A stretch of DNA of 64,000 nucleotides from Novosphingobium sp. ST904 (GTDB lineage Bacteria; Pseudomonadota; Alphaproteobacteria; Sphingomonadales; Sphingomonadaceae). Position 1 is the stretch's first letter, and every line of letters starts with the position of its first letter. Location of the stretch: contig NZ_LGJH01000143.1 of NCBI RefSeq assembly GCF_001298105.1, forward strand, positions 1-64,000, read 5' to 3'. Below are positions 1 through 8,189 of the stretch, piece by piece. A model generated the notes under the pieces. That model did no database searches. It was not told the origin of the DNA and was given only the letters and a program-made list of their open reading frames with translations. A program made the translations under genes and the position numbers.

Positions 1-150
1 TTGCCCGGCAACTCAACGAACGGCCAAGGAAAACGCTCGAATACCAAACACCCGCAGAGCGCTTTCAAGCCTGTGTTGCCGCCACCCGTTGAACCCACCA
101 CACAAAGCGGACAGTCGTTTAACGAACACCGGCTTCTGCCAGGCGTTGAA

Positions 151-485
151 TCAACCGGATTTGCGCTTGGCCCTGACCTTGGGAGCAGGCAATTCCTGGA
201 ATGTGATACGAACGATCTCGGCAAGCCACTCACTGTCATCCCACTGTTCCGCGTCGATCAGGAGACAGGGCTTTGCACCGGGATACGGAGGTGCTTCTTC
301 CGCGCCGGCAGCGAATGCCGCCCTCCAACCGTGGACTTTACGAATAGGTGGTCGTCGCAGACCAATGCGACCATTTTCCCATCACAATAAATGCCGAATT
401 CGCCAAACATCGCCTTGGCTGTAACGGTGCCCCCGCCTGCCATCTGCTCAACAAGGAATTCGACGGTTTTACGATCAGACGCCAT
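151..485 (-). pseudogene. TfoX/Sxy N-terminal domain protein, frameshifted
   Basis: The start codon at 485 opens a protein beginning MASDRKTVEFLVEQMAGGG and continuing through MFGEFGIYCDGKMVALVCDD, which is the usual TfoX N-terminal domain signature. The frame is lost near 316-320, after VGGR. It resumes in the next frame as FAAGAEEAPPYPGAK, then LIDAEQWDDSEWLAEIVR, ending at a TGA at 151-153. Restoring one G in the minus-strand run before 'cattcg' rebuilds a normal protein of about 111 residues. Proteins with only this domain are common in alphaproteobacteria and their role is unclear; the domain is named after a competence regulator. Whether the indel is real decay or a base-calling error cannot be decided from the sequence. 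Confidence 0.8.
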
Positions 486-1164
486 AAGGCGATATCGCTG
501 GTCCTGATGGAAAGGTCGAGGGTCAATCGACCCTTTGCGGCCACTCAGGGTGCAAATCCTGATCGCCAAGTGCGGAAGGTCCGGTATCGCTGAAACCCGC
601 CATTCGTTCATTGGATGGTGAGCAACGGCCGGAAAGACTGACATTGGGACCTCGGGCCTACGCAGTTTTGCGGTTTCCAACGCAGGAAAGCAAACCATCC
701 AAGATTGAAAAACCCCGAGCCGAAAGGCTTCGGACGTTGGGTGTTTTAATGATCCGGAACTTTAAACCTTCACGATCAGCGCCCTGGTGTGCGATCAGCA
801 TGTTCAGGTTTTCGCCGCCATGACTGCAAGCGGCCATGAGGACGTACGAAGTCGCCTGCGCCGGCGATACGGTCCACTGCTTGAGGATGAGGCGATCGTT
901 CGGGCAGGGTTTGATTGGAGCGAGCCATTGGCGTGCGCGATGGTCTCGGCGAGCAGCTCGCGGTAATAGCAGTACCGACCAAACTAGGTCGTTCATTAGA
1001 GGTGCGAATGTCGGGATCGGACAGGAGCAGTGGCGGGACCTAGGGACGCTTCCGCCCGGCAGTTATCTGCGGTTGACGCGGATAGCTGCGGATCAGTAGT
1101 CCCGCAGGTAGCTACAGCTGCTGATGTTCCTTCCTCTCGCGTAACCTTTCGTTATGGTGGAGAA
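486..1164. other. 679-bp stretch without a recognisable gene
   Basis: No reading frame here looks like a known protein. Short open frames occur on both strands (for example 658-996 on the minus strand), but they lack a convincing ribosome-binding site and show no family motif. The stretch may contain remnants of an old mobile element or lost gene, but I could not identify one. The last 20 bases hold the ribosome-binding site of the next gene. Confidence 0.4.
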
Positions 1165-1554
1165 ATGGACATTGAGCGACGCACCGTACTCACGGGCATG
1201 GTGGCATTCTCGGCAGTTGGACCAGCTGCCGCAGCAGAAAAAGGGGACGCCATGTACGGATTGATCAGCAAGATGACTGCACGCCGCGGGGAGTGGGACG
1301 CCCTTTCGGCGATTCTGATAGCCGGCGTTGCCGGAATGCCCGGCTGTTTAAGCTACGTCGTCGCCGCTGATCCGACGAATTCGGACATCATCTGGATCAC
1401 TGAGGTTTGGGAATCGAAGGACCTGCACGCGGCTTCCTTGGCGCTTCCCTCGGTGCGAGACGCGATCATGAGAGGACGTCCCCTCATTGCGGGAATGGAG
1501 AGGGTAGCCGAGACGTCGCCGGTTGGCGGCTTCGGCCTCGGTACCCAAAGGTAG
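1165..1554 (+). CDS. antibiotic biosynthesis monooxygenase (ABM) domain protein with Tat-like leader
   Basis: This is a 129-residue protein. The first 25 residues look like a twin-arginine leader (ERRTVLTG followed by a hydrophobic, alanine-rich stretch ending AAAA), so export is likely. The rest resembles the dimeric alpha/beta-barrel ABM fold of about 95 residues: MYGLISKMTARRGEWDAL, then GCLSYVVAADP, then IWITEVWESKDLHAAS. Members of this fold act as small cofactor-free oxygenases or haem-degrading enzymes, but many are uncharacterised. The start at 1165 is favoured by a GGTGGAGA ribosome-binding site a few bases upstream; the open frame extends further upstream without support. It converges with the glutathione transferase gene, which ends 8 bases away on the other strand. 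Confidence 0.8.
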   Translation: MDIERRTVLTGMVAFSAVGPAAAAEKGDAMYGLISKMTARRGEWDALSAILIAGVAGMPGCLSYVVAADPTNSDIIWITEVWESKDLHAASLALPSVRDAIMRGRPLIAGMERVAETSPVGGFGLGTQR

Positions 1555-1561
1555 CAATGAA

Positions 1562-2227
1562 CTACGGCAGGTCATTTGCCCTGCTTGCATCGACAGCCCG
1601 CTGATGAGTGGCGGCGAGTGCCTCATCTTGACGCGCAATCTTGATCGCCGCAGGGCGGCCGGCAATCCGCGCAGCATAGGAACGGAAAGTGTCGTTGCCG
1701 GGTATCAGCTTGAACGCGATCATCCAGTTCAATGCGCCGCCCCACAATATGTCCGCAGCGCTGAAATCGTCCCCAAGCAGATACGGCCCGCTCCGCAACT
1801 GTTCTTCCAGCGTGTTTACGACATGATCGTAGTCGCCATAGGGTGACATTGCTGAGGGCCCGGGCTCGCGGCCTAGTGCCTTGTCGGTCACTGCAGGTTC
1901 AAGGCACGCAGCATAGTAGACGAGCCACCGGAGGTAGGAGCCTCGGCGACTATCGTCGATGGCTGGAGCCAGCTTCGCATTCGGGAACAGATCGGCAAGG
2001 TAGATAAAGATCGCAACTTGCTCCGTTACGAGCACCCCGCGATGCAGGATCGCAGGCACCTTGCCGAGCGGGTTGACCGCGAGGAAATCAGGTTTTCGTT
2101 GCTCGCCTGCTTTGATGTTCAAAATGGCCAGCTTATAGGCCGCGCCGAGCTCCTCCAGAAGCGTTAGAACGCCGGCGGAGCGCGATTGTGGCGCGTGAAA
2201 TAGGGTAATTGGCTCGATTGGGTTCAT
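1562..2227 (-). CDS. glutathione S-transferase family protein
   Basis: This 221-residue protein starts MNPIEPITLFHAPQSRS. It shows the thioredoxin-like N-terminal domain with the cis-proline region NPLGKVPAILHRG and the glutathione-binding segment LVTEQVAIFIYLADLFP, followed by an all-helical C-terminal domain (about residues 90-215) containing FSAADILWGGALNW. The first-helix region has Ser residues (PQSRSAG), as in the beta-like bacterial classes. The start at 2227 is supported by AGGAAA upstream; a longer frame to 2281 is less likely. It is transcribed divergently from the WYL-type regulator at 2313, which probably controls it. The substrate is unknown; conjugation or dehalogenation of electrophiles is the general family role. 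Confidence 0.88.
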   Translation of the reverse strand: MNPIEPITLFHAPQSRSAGVLTLLEELGAAYKLAILNIKAGEQRKPDFLAVNPLGKVPAILHRGVLVTEQVAIFIYLADLFPNAKLAPAIDDSRRGSYLRWLVYYAACLEPAVTDKALGREPGPSAMSPYGDYDHVVNTLEEQLRSGPYLLGDDFSAADILWGGALNWMIAFKLIPGNDTFRSYAARIAGRPAAIKIARQDEALAATHQRAVDASRANDLP

Positions 2228-2274
2228 GGCGGGTTTCCTGATCGGTGTCGACAAGCCGTTATCGAACCGCCAAG

Positions 2275-2291
2275 CTGACATCTTCTGTCAG
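2275..2291. promoter_or_regulatory. inverted repeat CTGACA-N5-TGTCAG, candidate WYL regulator operator
   Basis: A perfect 6-bp inverted repeat with a 5-bp spacer lies in the 85-bp gap between the divergent glutathione transferase and regulator genes, 22 bp before the regulator's start codon. The position suits an operator that controls both promoters. Assigning it to the WYL protein is inference from location. Confidence 0.5.
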
Positions 2292-2312
2292 GTATGCGGA
2301 TAGTTTTAAACG

Positions 2313-3278
2313 ATGCGGGCGACCCGGCTGCTTAAGATCCTTATGACCCTTCAGGCACGGCGCCGGGTGTCGGCCTCCGCACTTGCCGAAGAGTGCGAAG
2401 TATCGGTCCGGACGATCTACCGCGACGTGGATGCACTCAGTTCGGCAGGTGTACCGATTTACGCCGATCGTGGTTCGGAAGGCGGGTATCGGTTGCTTGA
2501 AGGGTATCGCACGCGCCTGAACGGCGTGTCGGAGCGGGAGGCGCAGGCAATGTTCCTGTCGGGACTTCCCGGGGCAGCCGACGCTCTCGGACTAGGTGCA
2601 ACGCTGGTGACCGCACAACTCAAGCTGTCGACGGCGCTACCGGAGTCGATGCGGTCGTCAGCGGATCGTACGCGGACGCGGTTTCATCTCGATGCGCCGG
2701 GGTGGCTCGATAGAGGCGAAACGCCCGAGCACCTGCGGACCGTATTTGAGGCAGTGTGGCACGATCGGCTTATCGACATCCGCTACCGGAGCTGGAAATC
2801 CGAGCGGCGCCGACAGGTAGCGCCACTTGGTCTCGTCTTGAAAGCGGGCGCCTGGTATTTGATCGGATCAGTCGGGGCGAGCGTTCGCACTTATCGTATC
2901 AGCCGAATTTGCGAACTGGCATTGCTCGACGAGCATTTCGAACGGCCTGCGGCTTTCGATCTTGCCGATTACTGGCGAGAGAGCACGGCAAGGCTGGAGG
3001 AAGAGCTTCATTCCGCCTCGGCCGTCGTCCGACTGACACCGGCAGGCATCAAGATGCTGCCGGCGTTCCTATCCCCGTATGCGCAGTTGGAGATGGTACT
3101 CGGCGATGAGGATGACGCAGGTTTTCGGGTTGCCACGCTTCCAGTCGGCTCTATCTCCCATGCCTGCTCCGAGCTTCTACGATTTGGAACCGATGTCGAA
3201 GTGATTGGGCCGCCCGCGCTCCGGGAACATATGATAAAAGTGATCGATCAGCTCGGCCGGTCATACTTGCGACCCTGA
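2313..3278 (+). CDS. YafY-type HTH-WYL transcriptional regulator
   Basis: This 321-residue protein has an N-terminal DeoR-like winged helix: LLKILMTLQARRRVSASALA, then VSVRTIYRDVDALSSAGVPIY and the wing GSEGGYRLLEGYRT. A WYL domain follows in the middle (ESERRRQVAPLGLVLKAGAWYLIG region with RTYRISRI) and then a WCX-type C-terminal extension. WYL proteins bind small ligands and usually repress or activate a neighbouring gene. The divergent glutathione transferase is the obvious candidate target. Nothing in the frame is damaged. The start at 2313 matches the canonical first helix MRATRLLKIL, although the ribosome-binding site is weak. Confidence 0.9.
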   Translation: MRATRLLKILMTLQARRRVSASALAEECEVSVRTIYRDVDALSSAGVPIYADRGSEGGYRLLEGYRTRLNGVSEREAQAMFLSGLPGAADALGLGATLVTAQLKLSTALPESMRSSADRTRTRFHLDAPGWLDRGETPEHLRTVFEAVWHDRLIDIRYRSWKSERRRQVAPLGLVLKAGAWYLIGSVGASVRTYRISRICELALLDEHFERPAAFDLADYWRESTARLEEELHSASAVVRLTPAGIKMLPAFLSPYAQLEMVLGDEDDAGFRVATLPVGSISHACSELLRFGTDVEVIGPPALREHMIKVIDQLGRSYLRP

Positions 3279-3763
3279 TTGACGTAAAATGGATTTCCCA
3301 TATTCTGTTGGGTTTCACGGCGCGCTTCGCGCGACCGCTCTTCAGCATTCCAGACATGGAGCGCGGTGGCGGTGGGCTGAGTTGCGGGTATCTCCACGAT
3401 CCGATCGTCAAAGTGGCCGTCTGAAGAACGCTTTGGGCCTGAGTAGCAGGAGCGCCTTGAGGCACCTACCGATACAGACGTTCCAGCTTCACCGGCGGAA
3501 TGACCAACTTTTCACTAAAACCGGGCATTTTTTTGGGCCTTCCGTCCGCGATCCCACTTATGCTGCGCGCGGCTGACAGGCGCCATGAGAGCCATTTAGG
3601 CGATGCGCGCCGAGCTCGATCAAGGGTAGCGACGAATGCTCTTGAAGCGGCTGAGCGATAGCCGCGCTCTTCGCGCAAAGGTCCACGCTGACGCGTTTCC
3701 GTGGGGCGTCTGTTGCGATGCGGACGGCGCCATTGTCGATGCGTCGCAGAACTGGGCGGCGGC
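3279..3763. other. 485-bp stretch without a recognisable gene
   Basis: No frame on either strand shows a family motif together with a plausible start. Short open frames exist at 3289-3576 (+) and 3466-3678 (-) but look random. The stretch separates the WYL regulator from the end of a damaged glutathione transferase. It could be the scar of a lost gene, but nothing identifiable remains. Confidence 0.4.
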
Positions 3764-4441
3764 CTAGGTCGAAGTCAGGAGCGCGCCGTGGTCTTTCAGG
3801 TGGGTGCGGAAACGCGCGCGATAGGCCGCCATTACTACGTCGCGGACGCTAGGACGCTCTTTCACGGCGCGTCGCCATGATGCGACACGGCTCAGGCTGC
3901 CGAAAATGTCGTGAAGGACACCGTCTCCCAGGATGTCGAAGTAGCGAAATACTGGGGCGGTTACCGCATCGACCATGCTGAAGCCAGCGCCGGCGAAATA
4001 GGGTCAGTCCGACAGAACTGCCTCGAAGCGCTCCAGCTTCTTCCTGAAATCAGCGGCTTTGTTCGTGGCGACGGTCTCATCGACGGCGTTCAGATATCCC
4101 CAAGCGTCCATCAGCATCGCAGACGAGAACTCGATCCAGGCGCGGTGTTGCGCGCGCGTCAAGGGATCGGTTGGATGAACGGGGTGATCGGAATAGACCT
4201 CCTCCAGGTATTCGCAAATGGCCATGCTCTCAAACAGTACGACCGGCCGGTCCTGGTCGCGCTCGACTTTGAGCAGCGGCACCTTGCCGGCGGGGGAGAT
4301 GGCGAGAAGCCAGTTGGGCTTGTTGTTGAGATCGATCTGAATCTGCTCGAAGGGAATGTTCTTTTCTTGCAGTACGATGGCGACCCGTTGCACGAACGGG
4401 CAGAGCGGATGACTGATCAGCGTCAGACTTGAGTTCGTCAT
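3764..4441 (-). pseudogene. glutathione S-transferase with an internal stop codon
   Basis: Starting at 4441 (AGGAAG upstream), the frame encodes MTNSSLTLISHPLCPFVQR, with a CPF redox motif, then NKPNWLLAISPAGKVPLLKV and FESMAICEYLEEVYSD, a clear thioredoxin-like glutathione transferase domain. At codon 146 (4004-4006) an in-frame TGA interrupts FEAVLSD-stop-PYFAGAGFSMVDAV. The remaining 80 codons continue in the same frame to 3764 as a normal C-terminal helical domain (VFRYFDILGD). The family commonly has Gly at the TGA position, so a GGA-to-TGA change is a simple explanation. The full length would be about 225 residues. It lies downstream of the SDR and isochorismatase genes on the same strand, so it may be the third gene of that operon. 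Confidence 0.82.
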
Positions 4442-4507
4442 GGCGACTTCCTGTAGAGAGAAGGGGCGGCCCGGCTCGAGGCAGATCAAGCCGGCCGCCA
4501 CGGCCAA

Positions 4508-5101
4508 TTACTGCGCCACGAATTCTCGCGTGGTGATGGCGTTGGCATAGAAAGTCGCGATCTCGGCCACAAAGTCATCATGCTGCTTGCGGCTGTAGCC
4601 GGCTGAAGCGTCGTAGATGACGTTGGTGTTGTAACCGAGGTCGTGGGCGTTGCGCATCGAGGATTCGACGCACTGCCGCAGCGAGAAGTCAGCGAGATAG
4701 ATGTCGAAAATGCGATTATTGCGCAGATAGTTGTCGAGCGTGGTGCCGACGAAGACGCTGCTCCCGCAGCCGCGCTCGCGGACGACGAATTCGCCCTCCG
4801 CGGGCTCGAAGCCTGGGAAGAAGGCTGCCTGCTCGCCCAGGAACGATCCATAATCGCGCATCATCTTGCGCAGCCCATATTTGCCCTCGCCCAGCACCTT
4901 GAACTCGGGCTCGAACTTCAGCGAGGCGTGGATCACATGCATGCCGCGACGGCGGGCCTCAGTGAGCGCGACCTTCGAATTGGCGATCGCGACGTCAACC
5001 TGCTCACGGTCCTCGAACGAGGGATAGATTCCGCCTGTCGGCGAAAGCCAGTCATTGACATCTTCGATCAGGATCAAGGCGCTCTTGGGTTCGGTGTTCA
5101 G
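4508..5101 (-). CDS. isochorismatase-family cysteine hydrolase
   Basis: The 197-residue product begins LNTEPKSALILIEDVNDW, placing the conserved catalytic Asp in the first strand. It also carries the cis-peptide and Cys region FSLRQCVESSMRNAHDLGY typical of the isochorismatase-like hydrolase fold, whose nucleophile is that Cys. The family includes isochorismatases, nicotinamidases and biuret or hydantoin hydrolases, so the substrate is open. No ATG or GTG precedes the domain. The likely start is CTG at 5101, overlapping the TGA of the SDR gene and so translationally coupled; an ATG changed to CTG by mutation or error is also possible. It shares an operon with the SDR upstream. Confidence 0.78.
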   Translation of the reverse strand: MNTEPKSALILIEDVNDWLSPTGGIYPSFEDREQVDVAIANSKVALTEARRRGMHVIHASLKFEPEFKVLGEGKYGLRKMMRDYGSFLGEQAAFFPGFEPAEGEFVVRERGCGSSVFVGTTLDNYLRNNRIFDIYLADFSLRQCVESSMRNAHDLGYNTNVIYDASAGYSRKQHDDFVAEIATFYANAITTREFVAQ

Positions 5102-5850
5102 CCGTTCAAGGTGCGCCCGCCGTCGACGATGATCTCGGCGCCCAGAGTCCAGGCGGATTCGTCGGAGGCGAGGTAAAGCACCGCCTTGGCCACTTCCTCG
5201 GGCGTGCCGAAGCGGCTGAGCGGGATGCTGGCTGCGATCGCCTGGGTCGCCTGCTCGCGATGGGCGTCCGGAATCCCCAGCTTGTCGTAGAGCGGGGTTT
5301 CGACAGGGCCGGGGCTGACGGCGTTGAAGCGCACGCCCCGGCCGATCAGCTCGGTCGAGAGCGTCTTCGAGAAGCTCAGGAACGCGGCCTTGGTCGCGGC
5401 GTAGACCGAAGAGTTCGTCATGCCGATATGGGCGTTGATCGACGTGTTCAGGACCACGGACGCGGGATTGGCGAAGACCGGCAGCAGCGACTGGATCAGG
5501 AAGTAGGGACCCTTGACGTTGATCGCGAAGGATCGGTCGTAGGCATCTTCGGTCCACGCCTCGATGGGCTGCCAGACCGACACGCCGGCGTTGATGAAGG
5601 CGACGTCGAGTTGGCCATATTCGGCGGCGATGGCGGCGGCAAGCTCGCGCTGCGCTTCGACGCTGGAGGAATCGGCGGCGAGCACAGTGACGTCCGAGCC
5701 GAACTCGGCCCGGGCGTTGGCCAGCCTGTCGCGGTTTACGCCCGTGATGATGACGCGCGCGCCCTCGGCGAGGAAGCTCTTGGCGGTGGCGAGGCCGATC
5801 CCGCTCGTGCCGCCAGTGATGAGAGTGCGTTTGCCGGAAAGGCGAGACAT
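5098..5850 (-). CDS. short-chain dehydrogenase/reductase (SDR)
   Basis: This 250-residue classical SDR is intact. It has the Rossmann nucleotide-binding motif TGGTSGIG at about residues 13-20, an NAG motif (FINAGVSVWQ), the catalytic Ser in the NTSINAHIG region and YAATK at the catalytic Tyr/Lys. It ends with the typical GAEIIVDGG. The start at 5850 has a strong AAGGAG site. Such proteins oxidise or reduce alcohol or ketone groups using NAD(P)H; the substrate is not evident. It heads a minus-strand operon with the isochorismatase-like gene and diverges from a LysR regulator that probably controls it. Confidence 0.92.
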   Translation of the reverse strand: MSRLSGKRTLITGGTSGIGLATAKSFLAEGARVIITGVNRDRLANARAEFGSDVTVLAADSSSVEAQRELAAAIAAEYGQLDVAFINAGVSVWQPIEAWTEDAYDRSFAINVKGPYFLIQSLLPVFANPASVVLNTSINAHIGMTNSSVYAATKAAFLSFSKTLSTELIGRGVRFNAVSPGPVETPLYDKLGIPDAHREQATQAIAASIPLSRFGTPEEVAKAVLYLASDESAWTLGAEIIVDGGRTLNG

Positions 5851-5979
5851 CGGATGCTCCTTGAGAAACAGCGAGGCGATTGGGTTCGGCTCGGTGATCT
5901 CAAGATGCATTCATGCGCGATATATGATAAGTCAGTCGTTCCGCATATAATTCATACTGTTTGCGCATGATCGGACGAG

Positions 5980-6927
5980 ATGGACCGTCTACTTTCCATG
6001 GAGTGTTTCGTCAGGACGGTCGAGACCGGCGGTTTTTCGTCCGCCGCGCGCGACCTCGGGCTGAGCCAGCCGAACGTGAGCCGCAATGTGGCGGCCCTGG
6101 AGACGCATCTTCGGCAGCGGCTCTTGCAACGATCCACCCGCAAACTGCACCTGACGCCCGAAGGCGAACGCTACTATGTCGAAGCTCGCCGCATCCTCGA
6201 CGCCGTGAACGAAGCCGAGTCTGCGCTGAAGAGCGAGGCCAGTCCCTCTGGTCTGCTCCGCGTCGCTTGCCCAACGGCCTTTGCTCACGCGTTTCTGATG
6301 CCCCAAGTCCCTGAGTTTCTGCGGACCTACCCGGGTCTCGATCTCGACCTGCAGATTTCCGATCGTTTCGTGAACCTCATCGACGACGGCGTCGAGCTGG
6401 CCCTGCGGATCGGACACCTCAGCGACAGCGCCTTGCGCGCACGGCGTGTCGGCCTTTTCACGCGCATTTGCGTGGCGGCGACGGATTATCTCGACGCGCG
6501 CGGCACGCCCGAAACGCCGGGCGACCTGATCAACCATGACTGCATCGTCTATTCCCTGCTGTCGACGGGCGCGACCTGGCGCTTCGCCGACTTGGAAGTT
6601 ACGGTGTCCGGCCGACTTCGCGTGAGCGCCCCACAAGGCGCGCGCGAGGCCGCCCTGGCCGGCCTGGGCGTCGCCCTTGGGCCGCATTGGCTGTTCGAGG
6701 ACGGCCTCAGGAGCGGTCGCCTCAAGCGGATCCTCACCGGATATGAGGCCACCCCCGTTCCCATACACATCCTCTACGTCGCCAACCGCCTTCTTCCGCG
6801 TCGCGCCACGGTGTTCATGGATTTCATGGCCGCAGCGTTTTCCAAGGTCGAGACGCTGAACGTCGACCGTTTGCCTTCCGGTTGCGGTGACGACCGGTGG
6901 CCCGCCGTCTCGGAAGCGGACAGGTAA
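5980..6927 (+). CDS. LysR-family transcriptional regulator
   Basis: This intact 315-residue protein has an N-terminal winged helix-turn-helix (MDRLLSMECFVRTVETGGFS, then DLGLSQPNVSRNVAALE) and a periplasmic-binding-like effector domain from about residue 90, including RVACPTAFAHAFLMP and DLDLQISDRFVNLIDDGVEL. It resembles the CrgA/AaeR subgroup that commonly regulates quinone or aldehyde detoxification genes. It diverges from the SDR/isochorismatase operon across a 129-bp AT-richer gap (TATATGATAAG and TATAATTCAT elements), the usual arrangement for a LysR regulator and its target. Confidence 0.92.
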   Translation: MDRLLSMECFVRTVETGGFSSAARDLGLSQPNVSRNVAALETHLRQRLLQRSTRKLHLTPEGERYYVEARRILDAVNEAESALKSEASPSGLLRVACPTAFAHAFLMPQVPEFLRTYPGLDLDLQISDRFVNLIDDGVELALRIGHLSDSALRARRVGLFTRICVAATDYLDARGTPETPGDLINHDCIVYSLLSTGATWRFADLEVTVSGRLRVSAPQGAREAALAGLGVALGPHWLFEDGLRSGRLKRILTGYEATPVPIHILYVANRLLPRRATVFMDFMAAAFSKVETLNVDRLPSGCGDDRWPAVSEADR

Positions 6928-7160
6928 CTAGCGGCCCAGTTCCGGTCGCAATTCGCGCCCAGCGAGCCGACCGTTGAGTGACGGCTTATGGTAATGAACC
7001 AGCCGCTGGACTCTCCGCGGAACGGAAGAGTTGTCCCAGGCCTTGCCCATCACAGCGGACCCTTTATCGTGGTTCAGCCATCAATTTTCCAACCTCAAGT
7101 CAGGATGTTCCGCGTTCTCGATTGCTGCCGCCCGCGCCGCATACAACGGTAGGCACACCA

Positions 7161-7733
7161 TCACTCCGGCGTGTCGTCATTTTCGACCTTGGCCTGCGCT
7201 GCGAGTTTTGCGTCGATCGCTTCCAGCGCTTTGATGAAACGCTCATGCGCCAATTGCGCCTTCGGCATCAGCTTTGGGCTGATACCCCCGGCGGCGAGAA
7301 TCTCGGCGCGAACCTCCATCATCTTTTGCGCCTTCTTAATCGCATTGACCGCCACCAGGTCTTTGGAGATCGAGACGTAGCGGGTCGGTAGCCCAAACCG
7401 AGGATGGGTGCGAATTGCCTTGTCATCCGGCACGAACACGATGCGCGGTTCCCCACCAACCGTAGGGGTAACGTCGCGCCGGGTGCCGTCCTGTTGCTCC
7501 CATATCGCGTGGTGCTCTGCCTCCAGCCATACGCCAGGCTTTTCCCAAATGATCCATCCCATGATCGCCTTGCCACCATGAGCGCGGATCGCCCGATCGA
7601 CGTTATCGAAGCACTCGGTTTGCATGCTTCCCTCTAGAGGCTCCACCTCGATCCACTCGGGCACACCCTTGAGTGCGATGCGAGCAAAGCGGATGACCTG
7701 GTCGTCGATTTGGGCAGGAGCGATCGGTTTCAT
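7161..7733 (-). CDS. conserved hypothetical protein
   Basis: This 190-residue soluble protein has no signal peptide or membrane segment. A central region reads CFDNVDRAIRAHGGKAIMGW, then IWEKPGVWLEAEHHAIWEQQ and RRDVTPTVGGEPRIVFVPDD. I recall similar segments, with a His-rich 'AExHAxW' core followed by DVTP, in uncharacterised bacterial proteins, but I cannot name a function. The C-terminal third is helical and charged, ending AAQAKVENDDTPE. The start at 7733 is chosen over an in-frame GTG at 7754; neither has a strong ribosome-binding site. It stands alone between non-coding stretches. Confidence 0.7.
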   Translation of the reverse strand: MKPIAPAQIDDQVIRFARIALKGVPEWIEVEPLEGSMQTECFDNVDRAIRAHGGKAIMGWIIWEKPGVWLEAEHHAIWEQQDGTRRDVTPTVGGEPRIVFVPDDKAIRTHPRFGLPTRYVSISKDLVAVNAIKKAQKMMEVRAEILAAGGISPKLMPKAQLAHERFIKALEAIDAKLAAQAKVENDDTPE

Positions 7734-8189
7734 GGTCGGGCATCTATGCCTCACTCACATTTCCAGCAAGACGCACTCGCCAGACTGAAAGGGCGCCTGG
7801 CAGACCTGTCGACTCTCAAAGGCTTGATGCCGTGCTCGCCGTTCCGTGCTCGCCCCTGCCCGGTCGTTCAGCACCCAATTTTACGCTCTCAGGTGCGGAC
7901 TGGCAGCTTTCCCATTTTGGATGCCTTCGACTGGCCGATAGGCGACCGTCGGGTACTGGGCCTGGTTGTGGAGATAGCTAACGCTTAGGCGGCGTCGGCC
8001 GCCGACCAAAAAAGTTATCCTGAAGGGGCGGTATGAATGAAGGGTTTCACCGAAAATGGCCGCCGCCGTCCCACTTGCCTGGCAATTGCCTCACTACGCC
8101 TCAACGTGAGGGGGCCACAGGTTGCTTTCACAAGCGGCTCATCGGAAAATCTGCGACTGACAGTCTAAAGAGCCGAATTTCGGTGGCGA
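7734..8189. other. 456-bp stretch without a recognisable gene
   Basis: No supported gene was found. A small hairpin (GGCGGC, loop GTCG, GCCGCC) lies at 7988-8003, but it is followed by A residues, not T residues, so it is a poor plus-strand terminator. The right part is simply the region downstream of the NodT lipoprotein gene. Confidence 0.4.

Noticed and set aside
658..996. Minus-strand open frame as a transposase remnant
   Set aside because: No catalytic DDE pattern, no terminal inverted repeats and no target duplication could be found.
4004..4006. Selenocysteine insertion at the glutathione transferase TGA
   Set aside because: The residue is not at the redox motif (CPF near residue 14), no downstream hairpin was obvious, and these organisms are not known for such a protein.
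7988..8003. Hairpin GGCGGC/GCCGCC as a terminator
   Set aside because: It is followed by A residues on the plus strand and has no T tract. The only T run, on the minus strand, precedes the hairpin.
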